A DNA stretch of 64,000 bases from Mrakia gelida (GCA_024345305.1 BRON01000001.1:1364001-1428000), one strand, 5' to 3'; counted from the stretch's first letter, positions 22,408 through 36,400 are shown. Notes: generated by a model from the sequence alone, not told the origin. Made by a program: numbers and translations.

Positions 22408-25400
22408 CTATCTAAGGAAGAAGGAGGAAGCGAGAGCAACGAGGGCGACGCTGAATGAGAGGAGGAGAGGAAAGGAAGGAGAGAGTCAGCTGAGGGTCGA
22501 GGATTGAAGCGAGAGAAGGAAAGCGAAGGACTCACACGGCGACGACGTTGAAACCAAGCGACGCGGTCTTCTCAGCGATAGAGAAGGACCACAATCCACC
22601 TCCGATGATGGGTCCGAGTACCCTCGCGAGAGAAGCAGCTGATTGGGAGAGTCCGTTGGCGACTGGGAGAGAGAAGAAGGAAGAGGGCAGGGAAGAGAAC
22701 GAGACGATCAGCTTCGAGTCGCTCGAGGTTCGTCTTCCCTCGCCGCCGCCGCGAGCATCAAGAAGAGCCAAAGGCCAAGGCTCTCATTAGGTGGACTCAC
22801 CGTTGACGAGTTCAGGAGGACTCATAGCGTTGGTGCAGATCTGTCAGGACGAACGAAAAACCCAAATACGACGCGTCGTGGAAGTCAGTTCTCGTCTCTC
22901 GTTCCATCTCTCCCTCCTCTTCCATCCCCTTTTCAAGAGCACTCACCATCACAGCAGTGTACGAGAACACCCCTCCCGCGTACCTCGCAGCCATGTTGAG
23001 CACGAGAGCCGTCATCAGGAAGGGCGATCCATCCTCCTTCGAGCTGGCGAACGCTCGAAGCCAAGGTGTCGAAAGGTAGGCGGGGACGAAGAGGAAGACT
23101 CCGAGTCGGAACATGGCGACGTGCGAGAAGGGACCGATGGGAGGGCCGAGTCGAGGGTAGAGGTAGAACTGGTAGGTCTGCGAAGCGAAGCGAAACGGAG
23201 GGAAGAGAGGAGACGCGTCAGTTTCCGATCAACGCGTCGCCTCCCTTGTCCTCTCCCCTCCCTCGAAGAAAAGCTCGAAACGAAACACAAACTCACGAGC
23301 TGGCAAAGGCACATGATAGCTACGAGAGCCGAGAAATGAGCAGGATTCAAGCCCAGGCCGCCGTCTTCGTAGTCGCTGCGAAGGAACGAACGAGAAACGA
23401 GTCAGTCAATCACTCGACGCGGAACGCAGCTCTCTCTCTCATCGCAGCTTCGCTCCCTCAGTAGTCGCAGACAGCCGAGGAAGGGTGACGAACGTATTGA
23501 GGAACGAGAGGAAGAGTTGACCGTTGGTAGCTGCGAGCGCAAAAAAGGGCCGAACGAAAACTCAGTATCCGTCTCTCGAACTCGAACTCGAGACGCGAAG
23601 AAACGAAGAAACGATACTCACTGTCGTGCACACAGAGAACGAAGTACTGCACCATCAAGAACAACGGCAACCTCCAGAGCGGACTACTCGCCTTCGTAGC
23701 CATTTCAGCCTGAGCAGCAGGACTAAGCGGGAAGCTGGTTATTCTCTCTCCCTCCGTGATCGCTCCCAACCCTCCCGCTCCAGCTCCTCCAGGCGAAAGA
23801 GCAGCGGCGAACGGATCTCCTTCCCTCCTCTCCGCTGCAGGCGAAAGCAGAGCATCGGGCGTGTGCAGTCCCGTAGCTTGGAAGGCGAGGATGGATCCTG
23901 GACGAGCGGAAGCAGCTGAGAAACGTCGGTTGATGAATCCTGCTCCTGAGACGGATTGACGTTGAAGTCGAGGGACGAAGGACGAAGGAGGTGCAAGGGC
24001 ACCGTCAGGGTGGACTCCGAGTCCGAGGGATCCTCGTGAGATTCGTCGGGAGGAGGTGGCGGAGGGAGGAGGGATGCCGAGGTGGTGAGGGGAGGTGAGA
24101 GGTGGGTGGGCTGCTGGGGAGGAGGAAGAGTCCGAGGAGAGAGGTCGATGTTGAGAGGGGCTGGTTGGGAAGGCTGGCGACGGGAGATCTTCGTCGTTGG
24201 ATTCGGATTCGTCGAGCTCTCCTTCTCCTTCGCCGTCCTCGTCGTCGAACTCGGATTCGAAGACTGATTCCTGGTCTTGAGCGATGGCTTGAGAGAGCCA
24301 CACGTCGGCGAGCTGACCTCCTCCGAGTCCTTCCGTGGCTTTGAGGTCGAAAAGAAGAGAGTCAGGAAAACTCTCGAGCGAAGGAAGCAAGGGAGGGAGG
24401 GCGGAGGAAGAGGGACGCGACTCACCAAGCAACAACCTCTCTGCGAACCCACCCACCACTCCCCCACCAAAGATCTCCTCCAGGACCTCTCCCTCCGGAT
24501 CCTCTCCCTCCTCCCCGCCTCTCTCCATCCTGACCGTAGCATCCGAGTCCCTCCTCCTCGCCGAACTGAAGCTCGCTCGCGGAGGTCGTCGCTCGTAGCC
24601 GTACGCTGAGCTCGTCGACCTCCTCTTCCCTCGATCAAGATCTCCTCCAACGCCAGGAGACGACTCCCTCGCTCCCGCTCTCGTCAACGGAACAGCCGAC
24701 GAAGTAGTAGAGCCGAAGCTGCCTCGAGAGTTCGCGGCGGCGGAAGATGATCCTCCTCCTCCGACTCGAGACGCGAAGAGACGGGAAACCTTCTTGGTGA
24801 GTGTACCGACGGTGGAGACCGGTTCGGAGGGAGGAGTGGAGGAGGAGAGGGCTGGGTCGTCTTCCTTTTCGAGAGGAAGGGCGATGCCACCGGTTCGGGA
24901 CCCGCCGTCGTAGTCGAGGAAAAGGGAGAGGAAGGCTGTTGAAAAGAGGAAGGTCAGTTCGACGCATTGCACGTGGAAGAGCTCGATCGAAAGGCGAGAA
25001 ACTCACCGCCGAGGAAGAGCGGAAGGGAAGCGAGAACACACGGGAAGAGGTAAGGGTAGGTTTTGAACAGTTCTGGTCGAAGGCACGAAGACGAAAACGG
25101 GTCGGTGAAGGTCAGCTCGAGTCGCGTCCTTCCCTTCTCAGTCTCAAGCTGATCTAGAACTCACCGATCTGACCGACGTAAGAGTTAGGGTAGTTCTTGG
25201 CTGGTGATTCAGCTAGTCCTCCGAGTACAGGTCCGACGACTGCAAACGATCCCAGATACACTTGAGTCAGCTCGAGCCCTGTTCCTTTGCTCGACTCGAC
25301 GCGAAGCAAAGTCCGTCGACGACTCACCTCCACCGAAAGCCCAAACGAAACCCAACAAAGCATAAGCCTTGGCCTCGTTGGTGTTGTCCGTAATGGATCG

Positions 25401-26583
25401 GATCGCTCCTCGAGCCTGTGCACAAAGGAAACAAAGAGGCGAGCAAGTCAGCTCTCGAACTCGACTCTTCGCGTCTGGTCCTTGGGAACTCACCACTCCA
25501 ATCGCTCCATTCGCCGTCCCTTGCAGCAGTCTACAAACAATAGCTTCGGGTAGAGTCCTAGCCGTTCCGAAGAGGATCAGAGCTGCAAAGAGGGGAAGTG
25601 AGTGAGCTCGCCGTTCGAGCTCGACGCGTGAAGGAGGACGAATTCGCTCACAGAATCCATTGCACAACAACGTCACAAACAAGACCGTCCTCCTTCCATG
25701 CTTATCAGCGATGGTCGACCACAACAACGAAGTGAGGAACTGCGAACAAAGAAATGAAGAAACAGGGTCAGCTTAGCTCGAGCTTGACGATCTCAAAGAA
25801 CGAGAGTTGTTCGAAAGCTCACCTGAGTGACAAAGAACGCTGCCGTGAGGTTCCCAGCCCAGACTCCCACGGAGACCTGCTCGATCTTGAAGGAGATGCA
25901 CATGGCAATGAGGAAGGGAGAGGCCGTATTGGCTGCTAGCCATTCGGCTGTTGAACGATGAACCAAACAGGAGAGGGGAGGAGGAGGAGGTTGGGTGAGC
26001 TCGGTTCTCTCGTTTGTTTCCGCTTAGCCTCAAAAAACTGAACGCTGCAGACGACAAAAAGGCAGAGACGGAATACTCACCCATCATAGCGATCCCAAGA
26101 ACGATCATTGGAAGTCTGCGAGTGTCGAGAAAGGACGGTCAGCGAGCTCGTTCTTCCTTGACCCTGCCCTCCCTCCTTCAGCTCGACTCACTTAGGCAAA
26201 GGTGTCTGATCCGGCTCCTTCCTGATCAACCCTTTCGAGAACAAGCTGGGGACTACTGGTGTATACTCCTCCCCCTCCTCGCCCCCCTCCCCTCCCCCAG
26301 CATCCTCACCCATACCCGCACCAGAGACTCCCCTCGAGAACCTCCTTGGTGGCCTGGACGAGCTCGCGAACGAAGGTCGATGATGTCCTCCTCCCGTTGA
26401 ACCTCGCTTCGTATTGATCGAGAACGAAGTACGAGCTTGCTTGGAAGTACGATTGTGAGGTGTTCCTTCGGGGGTGACGAGGGTGTCGTCTAGAGCTGAG
26501 GAGGAAGGCTCTTGGGAAGGTTGGGAGAAGGAGGGAGGAGTGGGAAGGGAGATGGACGAAGGAGGCGTCGCTCGGGAGGACAT
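22408..26583 (-). CDS. Major facilitator superfamily transporter with long central hydrophilic loop
   Basis: The start MSSRATPPSS opens a Ser/Pro/Gly-rich cytosolic tail of about 130 residues. TPLPKLPMIVLGI then begins the membrane domain. The motif between TM2 and TM3 is WSTIADKHGRRTVLFV (the MFS A-motif, G-x3-D-x-x-GRR type). FGTARTLPEAIVCRLLQGTANGAIGV and VVGPVLGGLAE follow. After TM6 there is a hydrophilic insert of roughly 300 residues, Ser/Gly-rich with a strongly acidic block near 24200. The C-terminal half (LPLFLMVQYFVLCVHD, YQFYLYPRLGPPIGP, ARVLGPIIGGGLWSFS) ends FFLR. The A-motif and GPIIGG pattern resemble the YCR023C/ZIF1-like fungal and plant MFS subgroup. Cargo unknown (metal chelates or small organics by analogy). 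The long loop suggests regulation by phosphorylation. Confidence 0.82.
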
Positions 26584-27139
26584 GATCAGAGGGAGGACGA
26601 TCGATGGGGTTAAGAAGGGGAAGAGGGACGGGTGGAGATGGGAGAAGAGAGAGCAGCCCAATCGACCTGAGAGGGAGATGGGAGAGAAGAGAGAGCAGAG
26701 AAGGGAGGGAGGAACGGAGGACAGGGAAGGTCGGAGCACGGAGCGTCATCGCGGGCGCAGTGTGCGAGATTGAAGCGAGCAAATTTTGCCGAGACCGGGA
26801 AGGGGAAGAGAGTTTGCTTCGAAAGAGAACTAGCTAGAAGTGGATTATATAGATCGCTTCGAAGAAGAGAAGCGAGCAAGAGAGTGGAACGAGAGTCTCG
26901 ACCTCTCGAAGTCGACGCGACGCAAACTACTAGATAGATGGAGAAAGGCAAAGTCTAAAGAGAGAGTCGAGGTAGCGGATCAAGTATACTAAATCTAAGA
27001 GAGAGGGGATAAAGAGAGATCTACTAGTCTAACGAGGCGAGAGAGCGCGACTCCGAACAAAGAAATAAAGAAGTCGACGCGTCTCCGTCTCCCTCCCCAA
27101 CTTTCCTCCCTTCCACGGGAACGAACCCATCCCAGTCCC
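26584..27139. promoter_or_regulatory. MFS promoter and protease 3' end
   Basis: About 555 bp, purine-rich on the plus strand around 26590-26720. It includes an imperfect direct repeat of about 20 bp (GATGGGAGAAGAGAGAGCAG near 26637 and a one- to two-base variant about 40 bp downstream). GACGCGTC lies at 27076-27083. No gene seen. Confidence 0.45.
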
Positions 27140-29761
27140 CTACGGCTTCACAGGCGCAAACCCGACACGACTGTTCGCCACATCGAACACCGTGTAGTAG
27201 CTCGTCAGGAAAGCGTCGCCGACTGTCATCGAACGAAACGAAAGCAAACCGGTCAGTCTTCTCGTCTTCGAACTCCCCTCACTCGACGGTCGCTCGCAGA
27301 CTCACTCAAGAAGGTATTCCCCAACCCCGAAGCATCCGGATCCTGGCCCACGAGCGCTCCAACGCAATCCGAGCTCCCTGAGGCGGCCTTTCCTAGGTTG
27401 AACGCGGCGGGAGGGATGGTGAAGGACGTTCCTCCGAAGCTGAGCGAGACCGATGGGATCTTGGAGCAGGTGAAGAGCCAGTAGCCTTGGTAGTCGGATC
27501 CATCTGAGCGAGGTGAGGAGAAGCGGAGTCGGAAGGGTCAGCGTTGGAGAGACGCGAGGAGGTGTCGACTGAGGAAAGACGGAGGGTGAGGAAGACTCAC
27601 AGCTGGTAGACATGTCCTTGGATCCTGGGACGGACTTGTAGATGCTTTGAACGTCGTCGTAGGAGCCGTCTGGACCGAAAAGAGAGAGGAAGAGAGAGAG
27701 AGAGGGAAGGAGGAGAAGAGTCAGCGAAAGAAAGGTCGAGCGAGGTCGAGCGGCGAGGAAAGCGAAAACTCACAGACGAGGGTGGTTCCGGTGTCGATGA
27801 CGCTGTCGGCTCCTTTGATGTTGATCGACCTGGATCCAACTGTGAGCGAAGAAGAAGAAGAAGATGGGAAGACGTCAGATCACGTCTTCGAGGAGAGGGC
27901 GAGGGAAGCACGAAAAAGACGAGTACGAACCCTTGACTCCTCCGAGCGCGACTGTCCAGTAAGCTTGTTGAGTCACATCCGTGTAGACGATCTGACCAGA
28001 GTAGTGAGCTGAGTTGATCCCGCCGAGGTCTAAAGAAAAAGGTAGAGAAAAGAAGAGCGGCGTCGCGTCGGTCAGCCTTCGTTCGTTCGTGCTCGGCGGC
28101 GATGGAGCGGGACCCGCCAGGGCACGGAGGAGAGAAGAAACGTACAGAGTTCAGACTTGGTCGACGTGAGTCGGAAGGAGAAGATTGAAGCAGGGATCCT
28201 CTTCTGCTGAACGAGAGACTCTGAATGAAACGCGACCGACGACGAGATGGAAGAAGGGGTCAGCGCGAGCTTCAAAGCGAGCGACAATCGAGGAAGAGAG
28301 AGAGAGAAATTATGCTCACGAAAGAAAGGAGAGCTTCTAGTCTGAGACAATTGAGGGAAGCCCATGCCAGCGATTCCGTCGGCGGGGTATCCTGGTCAGT
28401 CTTGGGTGTTGGCGAAGGAGGGAGACATCACGGTGACGGGAGAGAAGGTCTGGTTGTCGATGTTGAGTCCAGCAATGGTGATCTGATTCGAGGAAAGGAG
28501 AGACGGCTGCTCGTCAGGATCGAATCGAGGAGACGAGGTGCTTCGAAAGAGGCAGGAGAGGAAGAGAGGGAAGAACGAACGGCATCGGTGTAGACTGGAC
28601 CACTGGTCTTGGATCCGTCTCCGTAGGTGATGGCGAACGATCCAGAGCGCGTAAGATTGACGACCAAGTGTGAAGGAAAGAAGGTCGGCGTCGAACTTCG
28701 CACAAAACGAGGACGAGACGAGAGAGCGACGCGTTCGAATCAATCGCGAGAGCTCACCTTCACTGCAGTATCGCTTCGAGCGTACTTCGTGTGACCCTGG
28801 CACCCATCCTTCTTGCAGGCCGTTCCGGGAATCCAGAGATCAGAAGAGCTGAGGGGAAGAGGAAAGACAAGACGAGTCAGTTTGAGACCAAACGACGAAC
28901 GACGAAGGGACGAAGCGACGCGAGCTTACCCTGTGTCGTAATCGACCTCGAAGTCCTGTCCTCCGATGGTGATGGGTCCCATCCAAAGCGAGGACTGCGA
29001 AAAAAGGTGTAAAGATCGTCAGTAAGAAAAGAAAGCTAGAGAGGAAGAGGAAGGAGGAAGGATCGAACGAACCTGATCCGTGAGAGCTTCTCCCGAGGCT
29101 GATCCCGCTCGACGAACTGGTGCTGGTGGAGGGCGACTGGGAGACCTGAGGGAGTAGGAAGAGCGACGCTAGATTGAGCTTGTACTTGCACTTCGACGGT
29201 GGTGTTGGTAGCGGGTCCAGTTGACCCTTCGTCGTCGTCTTCTCCTCCTCCTTCGTCCGAGTCGTCCTCTCCCCATCCTCCGTCTCCGCCTGCCAAAGGC
29301 GACCTGAACAAGGGCGAGTTGGGGTTGAGAGATCCACCAAACTTCCTGCGTACCCTCTCCTTGTTCTCCCTAAGCCATGCGAAGTCTACCACTGGGAGCT
29401 GACGCTTGTCGAGGTAGGCGTCTCGCTTGTGAAGAGGGATGGTGATCGCGAGACCTAGTCCGGCGTCGAGCTCGTCGTCGAAAGGGTTGCCGTCCTCGTC
29501 CTCGTCCAGGCTGAAGCCGTCGTCCAGAGGAGCGAATGAGGGAGAGGGAGGTGGAGAGGAGTATGGCGAGAGCGGGAAGGAGGGGGACGAAGGGAGGGAG
29601 GGCGAGGAGGGGAGGGAAGGTGAGGAGGGAGGGGAGGAGGAGTAGGGAGGAAGGGGAGGGAGTCCTGCTGGAGCTGCTTGAGACAGCTGAGTCGCTGCTA
29701 GGAGCGAGAGAACAGTGAAAGCTCCAAAGGTTGGCGAAGAGAGGAGAGAGGGAGACCTCAT
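27140..29761 (-). CDS. Secreted pepsin-like aspartic protease (A1 family)
   Basis: An extracellular or vacuolar endopeptidase. The start is chosen at MRSPSLLSSPTF because a good signal peptide follows (FGAFTVLSLLAATQLSQAAPAG). A Pro/Ser-rich propeptide ends in basic and acidic stretches. The mature enzyme starts near LWMGPITIGGQDFEVDYDTGSSDLW, the first catalytic DTGS. The flap is seen at GSFAITYGDGSKTSG, and the second catalytic site at SVIDTGTTLV (DTGT). The conserved end AFLTSYYTVFDVANSRVGFA is present. The Cys pair TACKKDGC lies just after the first active site. About ten introns. Both Asp residues are intact, so the enzyme should be active. The unusually acidic, Asp/Glu-rich pro-region (near 29230-29280) may keep the zymogen inactive (inference). 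Confidence 0.93.
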
Positions 29762-30410
29762 GAACAAGGCAAAGGAGGAGGAAGGCGAGGAGGAGGAGAG
29801 CGAGAGCGAGAGGGGTCCGTCGTACGAAGGGAGGTGAGCTCGAGAGGCGGGAGGTCGAGAGCTTCGTCGATGGTGGTGGATGGTTGGAGGAGAGCAGGTC
29901 GGTCCACCCAATCGTTTTGGTGAATGAGATCCATCCTAGAGTTGTTCCAGACCGAAGGAGAAATCAGGGAAATGAATCCAGCAACGAGGTCGAAAGAGTT
30001 GGTGGAAAGAGGAGGAGGAGGGAGTTCAGACTCGGTTTGAACTCAAATTTCGGCCTTTTCGACTCGCAAACAGATTTTGAGAGCCTGTCCTTGAAGATCA
30101 GGGGCAGATAAATGGATCGCTATCGATCTTTCCGGTCCTGATCTGCGCGAAGAAATGAACTAGCTCGCTCGAGAGCCGAGGCCAGGGCAAGCAGATCTCA
30201 CCTTCCAGCTTGGGCGCCTCTCTCTGTCGCGATCCATCGTTCTCGAACAGAGATGAGATACAGTAGAGATCAACGATGTAGAAAAACATTAAGAGGTGTA
30301 CTGATGGATAGATGAGAGAACGAGGCATTTGGAGAGCGAAACCGGGAACGACATCTAAGGGCGAAGAGAGCGACGCGATGAGGGAACGAAACGAGAGAAG
30401 AGCTCGCTCT
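29762..30410. promoter_or_regulatory. Protease promoter and ABC transporter 3' end
   Basis: About 650 bp between two minus-strand genes. The protease promoter should lie directly above 29761. No regulatory site or extra gene could be supported. Confidence 0.45.
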
Positions 30411-33400
30411 CTACCTGTTGGCGTATCGGAGGTACCGAGAGGCAACGAGGGTGACGATGATGTTGAAGGCTCCGAAGGCGATGAGGATTCCTGAAGAAGA
30501 GATGAAGAAGGGGAGGAAGAGAGGTCAGCAGCCGTCGACGACGCGTCCAGCTCGAGCGCGGGAAGGTATGAGAGATCGAGACTCACCCAAGTCTCGCCAC
30601 CTGGTGTCGAACGAGATTCCGAGGGGAGTGTAGAACTGATCTCCGAGAGCGTACTGTGGGTTTGTCGAAAGGGAACGAGAGGGTCAGCGTCGAGGGGAAG
30701 GAGCGAACGACGGACGCGGCGAACAGAGGTGAAGGTCGACTCACAGGGCAGAACTCGCAGTTGCTAGTAGCACTGGCCGAGCTGTTGGTGAGGTATCCTC
30801 CGACGGCGTCGACATAGGCGGAAGCCCACTCGGTACAGGTCTGGCCGGAAGGAGGGTTGAAGATCTTGAGCTCGCTCTGCAGACATTCGACCTTGAGTCC
30901 GTGAAGCTCCGTCGAGACGAGACCGGCGATCAACCTCGTGAAGGGATCGAGGTCGTACATCCATTTCCTCCAGAACCAGGGAATTTGAGGGAAGGGGATG
31001 GTGACTCCACAGAAGAGCGAGAAGATAACGAGGAGGAAGGGGTTGAAGAGAGCTGCGACAGGGAGAAAAACAGACGAACGAGTCAGCGTTCGACGTCGTC
31101 GAACAACACTGGCTCGACGAGATCGAACTGAGATGACTCACCAGCGACCATGATCGAGGGTGAGATAGCGGCAACGGCCTGTCCGAGGGTGACCGAGTAG
31201 ACCTCAGTGATGAGGACGAGGAACTGTGACGAACGAAGGGATGGAGTCAGATCCAATCGAGTGAGAGGCGCGAACCTCCTCGACAGAGCTGGGGAATGGA
31301 GTTGATTGAGCTCACGAAGTGGTATCCCGCTCGGTCGCTAGACTGTGAGAAAGCGAAAACGCAGAGAACGAGAACGTGGGTCAGAGGACGAGTGGAGGTG
31401 GTAAAGAGACGCGTTTCGAACGAACACTTTGGAAGCCCATCTGTGAGGAAGAAGAGAAAGATCGAATGTCAGTGTGGGAGCGAGAGGACAAGAGACCGGA
31501 GAGAGCGATGGACTAACGGGGAAGTAAAAGAGCAAGAAGAATCCGACGGCGCAGAGGATCGAGTAGGGCATCTCGGCGATGAGCTGAGAGGTCGAGAAGA
31601 CGATGGAGCTGTACATTCGAGACGAGGCCTCTCGGTTGAAGGTCTGCCTGGCCATGATGTAGGTAGGCTCCTAAGAGGAGGCGAGAAAACGAGAGAAGCG
31701 ACCGCAAGTCAGCGACCGCGAGAAGGTGGACAAAAAGAGGGAGATCGAGAACGAACGACTTGGGAGATGATGCTGCAGACGAGAAGAAGGAATCGAGTCA
31801 GTTTCTGATGGGCGAGGAGGTATGGTAGTCAACTCACATGGCAGGGAGGACCGTGACGATGAAGATGGCGAAGACTGGAAGGGAAGAGCTGGTCAGTTCG
31901 ATCTTCGAAACGAGTCGGGATCGATGGAGGCTCACCTCGGTATTGAAGGTCCTGAACGGAAGATCCGAGGTTGAGGAAGGTGAGGGAAGTGATCAGGGCG
32001 ATAGAAAGATGAGAGAAGAGTCTCGTCCATCCGTAACTGTTGGTCGAGAGAGAAGAGAAGAGGATGAGGTCAGTCCCGTCTTTCGAATGCGCGTCTCGTC
32101 GCGAAGGGACTCACTCGGGCATTCTCCAGAAACCGAGGAGGGTTCGCTTGACGATGATCTTCATCTGGTACATGAAAGGCGTCGAGTACTCCCGAGTAGC
32201 CTCGGGGTCGACCTCCTCCGGCTTCGAGAGCGCGTCTTCGTTCATGGCGACGATTTCTTTCTGCGGAGGGGCAAAGTGAACGCGAAGTCAGCGATTGTAC
32301 TGCAGAGTCGAGCGATAACGAGAGAGACAGAGTTGAACGAACTTTAATCTCGGCGAGCTCTGGTGAGTTCCTCCACTTCTCTCCCCAGTCTCCTCCTCCC
32401 ATCCGCTTCGCAGATCCAGCTCCAATTGCTTCGAGCATGAACTCAGCAGGGTTGGCATCGTGGGGGCAGGGGGCACCGTTCCTCTCGAGGTAGGAGGTGA
32501 GGACGTGAGAGTCCTTTCCGACGTCTCCGAAGTAAACAGTCTGCAAAGAAGAAGGCAAGGCGTCAGTTCGAGTCAGCTTCGAGACTTCGAAGCACTTCGA
32601 GATCGCGAAGGCTCACCTCTCCACCCTTCTGGAGCAAGAGCAGTCGGTCGAAGTTCTCGAACAAAAGAGCGTTGGGTTGATGGATTGTGCAGAGGATCGA
32701 TTGACCCTGAAGAACGAGAACGAAGCAGCGGAAAAGGTGGTCAGCTCGACGCGTCGTTTCTCGCCGCTTCTTCTCGTTTCAGAGATCGAAATGAGACTCA
32801 CAGCTCCAGCGAGCTTCTTGAGGAATCGGATGATGTTCTGTGAAAGGGAGAAAGAGTTGGTGAGCAAGGAAGGCGGATTCATCGAGACTGAAATGAAGAA
32901 ATGCGCACGAAGGCAGATTGTCCGTCGAGACCTGGTCGAACGAGGAGGGAAGGTCAGTCTCGGCGAGATGTTCTGCTTGAAGGATAGTAAATGGCTCACC
33001 AGAGGTGGGCTCGTCCAAGAAGAGAAGGAGCTGGGGCTTAGCGGCGAGTTCGACTCCGCTGAGGAAGGAAAGAAAGAGAGAGAGGTGTCAGTCGGAGCTC
33101 CTCCTTCGAAGGGCGAGCGACGAGAGGCAAGACGTACATAGTAAGACGCTTCCTAGCCTCAACCGAGAGACCGTAACCAGGGAATCCAATCATGGCGTCT
33201 GGAGAAGATTGATCGAGTGGTCAGAGCGTGCGAGGGTAGAGAAGGCAACACGCGACTCGAACTCACCGGCAAGATCCTCGAGCTCGAGAAGCTGGATGAT
33301 CTCCTCGACGTAGGAGTCCTTCTCCTCCTTCGAGACGTGGAAAGGCTGTCGGAGGTAAGCTGAGATTCGGAACGCCTCCCTGACGGTCTGAGTGTACTCG

Positions 33401-36400
33401 TGAACATCGGCCTGTTCGACGTAGGCGGTTCCTCGTTGGAAGTCGATTCCAGTCTCTCGTCCGTTGATGAGTCGCTGCGAAGAGGGAAGAGAAGACGAGC
33501 TCAGCTCGAGAACTACGTCTCTCAACGATAAATATATACTCACATCTCCTCCGATGACTCCGATGGTCTTTCGGCCGGCGAGAACGTCCAAAAGCGTGGC
33601 TGGTGAGAGGAGAGGGAGAACGAAGGTCAGGACGTGAAGACGGGTCGAGCGAGAAGAGGTTCGACTTACTCTTTCCAGCTCCAGAGGCTCCCATGAGGGC
33701 AGTGAGAGTTCCGGGCTTGCAGTAACCGTAGATATCGTTGAGGAGCTGACGGTGACCTCCTGGGACGGGCACCGTGTAGTCGACTGGAAGAGAAATCGTG
33801 AGAGGAGAGGTCAGTTCGGAGGGAGGCACAGCGAGGCGAGCGAGTCGAACGTACGAGCAGCCCAGGTGAAGGGTTTCTTGGCGGTGGTGAGACCACTGGA
33901 AGGGGAGAGGAGATGAAGCAGGAGGTTAGCTCCTGGAGACGCGACGAGAAAAAGAACGCGAACCGAAAACGCACGAGAGATCCTGTTCCAACTCTCCTCG
34001 TCGAGCAGCGAGCTTCTTGCTTTGCAGAGATTCGTTCCTGGCCTTGGTGTCCTTATCCTCCTTAGCAAAGACCGTGATGGCGACGGTTCCAGCTCCCTTG
34101 GATCTGAGAATGACGGCGGGAAGAAGAAGGAAGTCAGCTCGGACGCACGCGACGGCGAAGAGAAACGAAAGGGGATACGAACGAGTATTCCATGGCAAAG
34201 ACCTGCATCAAACAGAAGCCGACGAAGAACGCGATGAGGATACCGAGATTCCTCCAGAGATCCTGAGTCTTGTACTCGTATCCAGCGAGGACTGTTTGAG
34301 AGGGAGCGAGTCAGCGAGAACGAGGACGCTGAGGGCGACGACTCGAGACGTACTGTAGTCAGTTCCTCGAACGAAAGTTTGACCAGGGATGGATCCAGCG
34401 AGGTTGCAGGTACTGTAGTCTCCGATGGCATCGGGGTAGGAGGTGAGGGCGCCCGCGTTTCCAGGCTGTTCGCGAGGGAAGAGGAGTAGTTCAGCTTCGA
34501 AGTTCGAACGGGCGTCAATGGCGAAGATGGACAATTTCTCACGATAATATAGGTGCCAGTGCAGTCGAGATCGAGTCTCTTGAACTCAGAGATCATGAGA
34601 GCGGCGAATCCATCTGCGAGAGAAGGCGGGAGGATCGGTTAGTGCGGGCAGAAAGAAGATTGACGCGCGGGAGGGACGAACAGTTGAGAGGGTTGACTGA
34701 AAGTGCGATGGAAGAGGCAAGGAAATGAAGTCAGCGAACAGCGATAGGTTTTTTTAGAAGAGTCAGGCGCACGGTAGTAGATCCAGAAGAGCTGTGAGGG
34801 CGAGAGCGAAGCGGGGGCGTCAGCAAATGTACGCGTCGTTCAGCTTCGTTGGGCAGAAAGAGAAGAGAACACCCAAGACTCACCCATCGCTTCATAGCGA
34901 AGACAGGAATCATGTAACCGCTGTGGGTCGGAGGATGAGGGAAAGAGAAGGTCAGCATCGAAGGTCGGAGCCAGTTGTGGGAGCCAGTTTTGAAAGACGA
35001 GATATAGAACGAACGCGTATAGGACCATCGAGATGATGAGGATCGAAGCGAGTCGAGAGGCAACGTCGTAGCTCTTGGTGATCGTTCCAATGAGTCGGAA
35101 GAAAGCCGTCATCACCTGCGAGACGGAAGGTGGAGCGAAGAGGCACGTCAGTCGAGCTCGAGGTCGAAGGGGGAGAGAAAGTGCTGAGAGACGATGCTAA
35201 CCATGAAGGTGAGGTAAAGGAAGAGAACGAAGGTGAAGAAGGCGCCAGCACTCGTCGCAAGTCTGCAAGCAAGAAGGAAGGTGATCGGTCAGGTCCAGAC
35301 GCTACCCTCTCCTTGCTCTCTCCCCGACCTCCGTGAATGGAGAAGATGCTTACCCGGCCATGAAGTAGATGATAATGGCGAAGAGCAAGATCCGAGGAAG
35401 GGTGAAGGGGATCTCGGCGTAGGCACTGGAGGAAAAGGCGAGTCAGTGGAAGCTCAACGACGCGTCCCGTCTCGAAGACAACTCACGAGGCGATAGCGTA
35501 GGCTCCTGGTCGATAGAACTTGTAGTTGGCTTGTCGGTAAAGAATGGGTCGTCCCATCATCATTGAGGGAAGCTCAGAGAAGGAGTTGAGGGCGTTGAAG
35601 AGCATCTGCGAGGGACGGAGAGGAGGTCAGCACCAAGTCGAGAGGGACGAGTCCAAGTCAAACGCTGAGGATCGAGTACGAACGGCGATGAAGAGGGTTC
35701 CTCCTCGAGTGAAGGCACCTCCGGCGGTGACGGGGAGTTGGTAGTAGACGGTTCCAGTGATGATAGCCTGAAGAAGGAGGCGAAAGAGAGGGTCAGAAGA
35801 GAGAGAGAAACGAGAAGGCGGGACGCGTTCGTCTTGCCTTCGCTCGCGCTGACGAGGACTGGACCGAAAAGACTACTCACGATGATGACAGCAGTAGCGT
35901 AAGAGGTGTAGAGGGAGAACGTATCCTGCTTCTTGAGCTGGAACTGTCGCTTGGCGAGAGCGCTCACTCTGCAAACGCGAAGGACGAGGCGAAAGTCAGA
36001 GCCGGTATTTGGTATCGAGACAGAAAACGAAGAGAGGACTTACTGAGAGATGAAGCTGATGGTGTAAGGCGACTTGGCCGAAACTCCCTTCCTCTTATCG
36101 TCGTGAACAGCGGCCTTGAGGTCAAGCTGAGCGGAGGGATCCTGCTCGATGCCCTTGAGGTAAGCGTCTCGGTCGGCGGCGATCTTCTTGTAGGTGGTGG
36201 AAGCTCGGTAGGCGGTGGCGAAAGCAGCAGGGTCGGAGGGGACGTTCTGTATCGGAAGGCGACGCGCAAAGGAGAAGACGAGGTCAGCTTTGCTTTTCCT
36301 CGAGGCCGAAAGAGAGAAGAGAGACGTACGGAAGAGTCCTCGGAGGCGAATTGCCTCTCGTTAGGATCGGTGCATCCGGAGAGGTAGTCGGCAGCTGGAG

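Noticed and set aside
26637..26700. Short GA-rich direct repeat as a mobile element footprint
   Set aside because: The repeat is low complexity, without terminal inverted repeats or a coding region.
28733..28752. GTTCGAATC as a tRNA B box
   Set aside because: It lies in an intron of the protease gene, with no A box or cloverleaf around it.
30270..30410. Extra C-terminal exon for the PDR transporter beyond TAG 30411
   Set aside because: The candidate intron lacks a CTGAC branch site, and the extra residues look random; the TAG right after the last helix fits the family.
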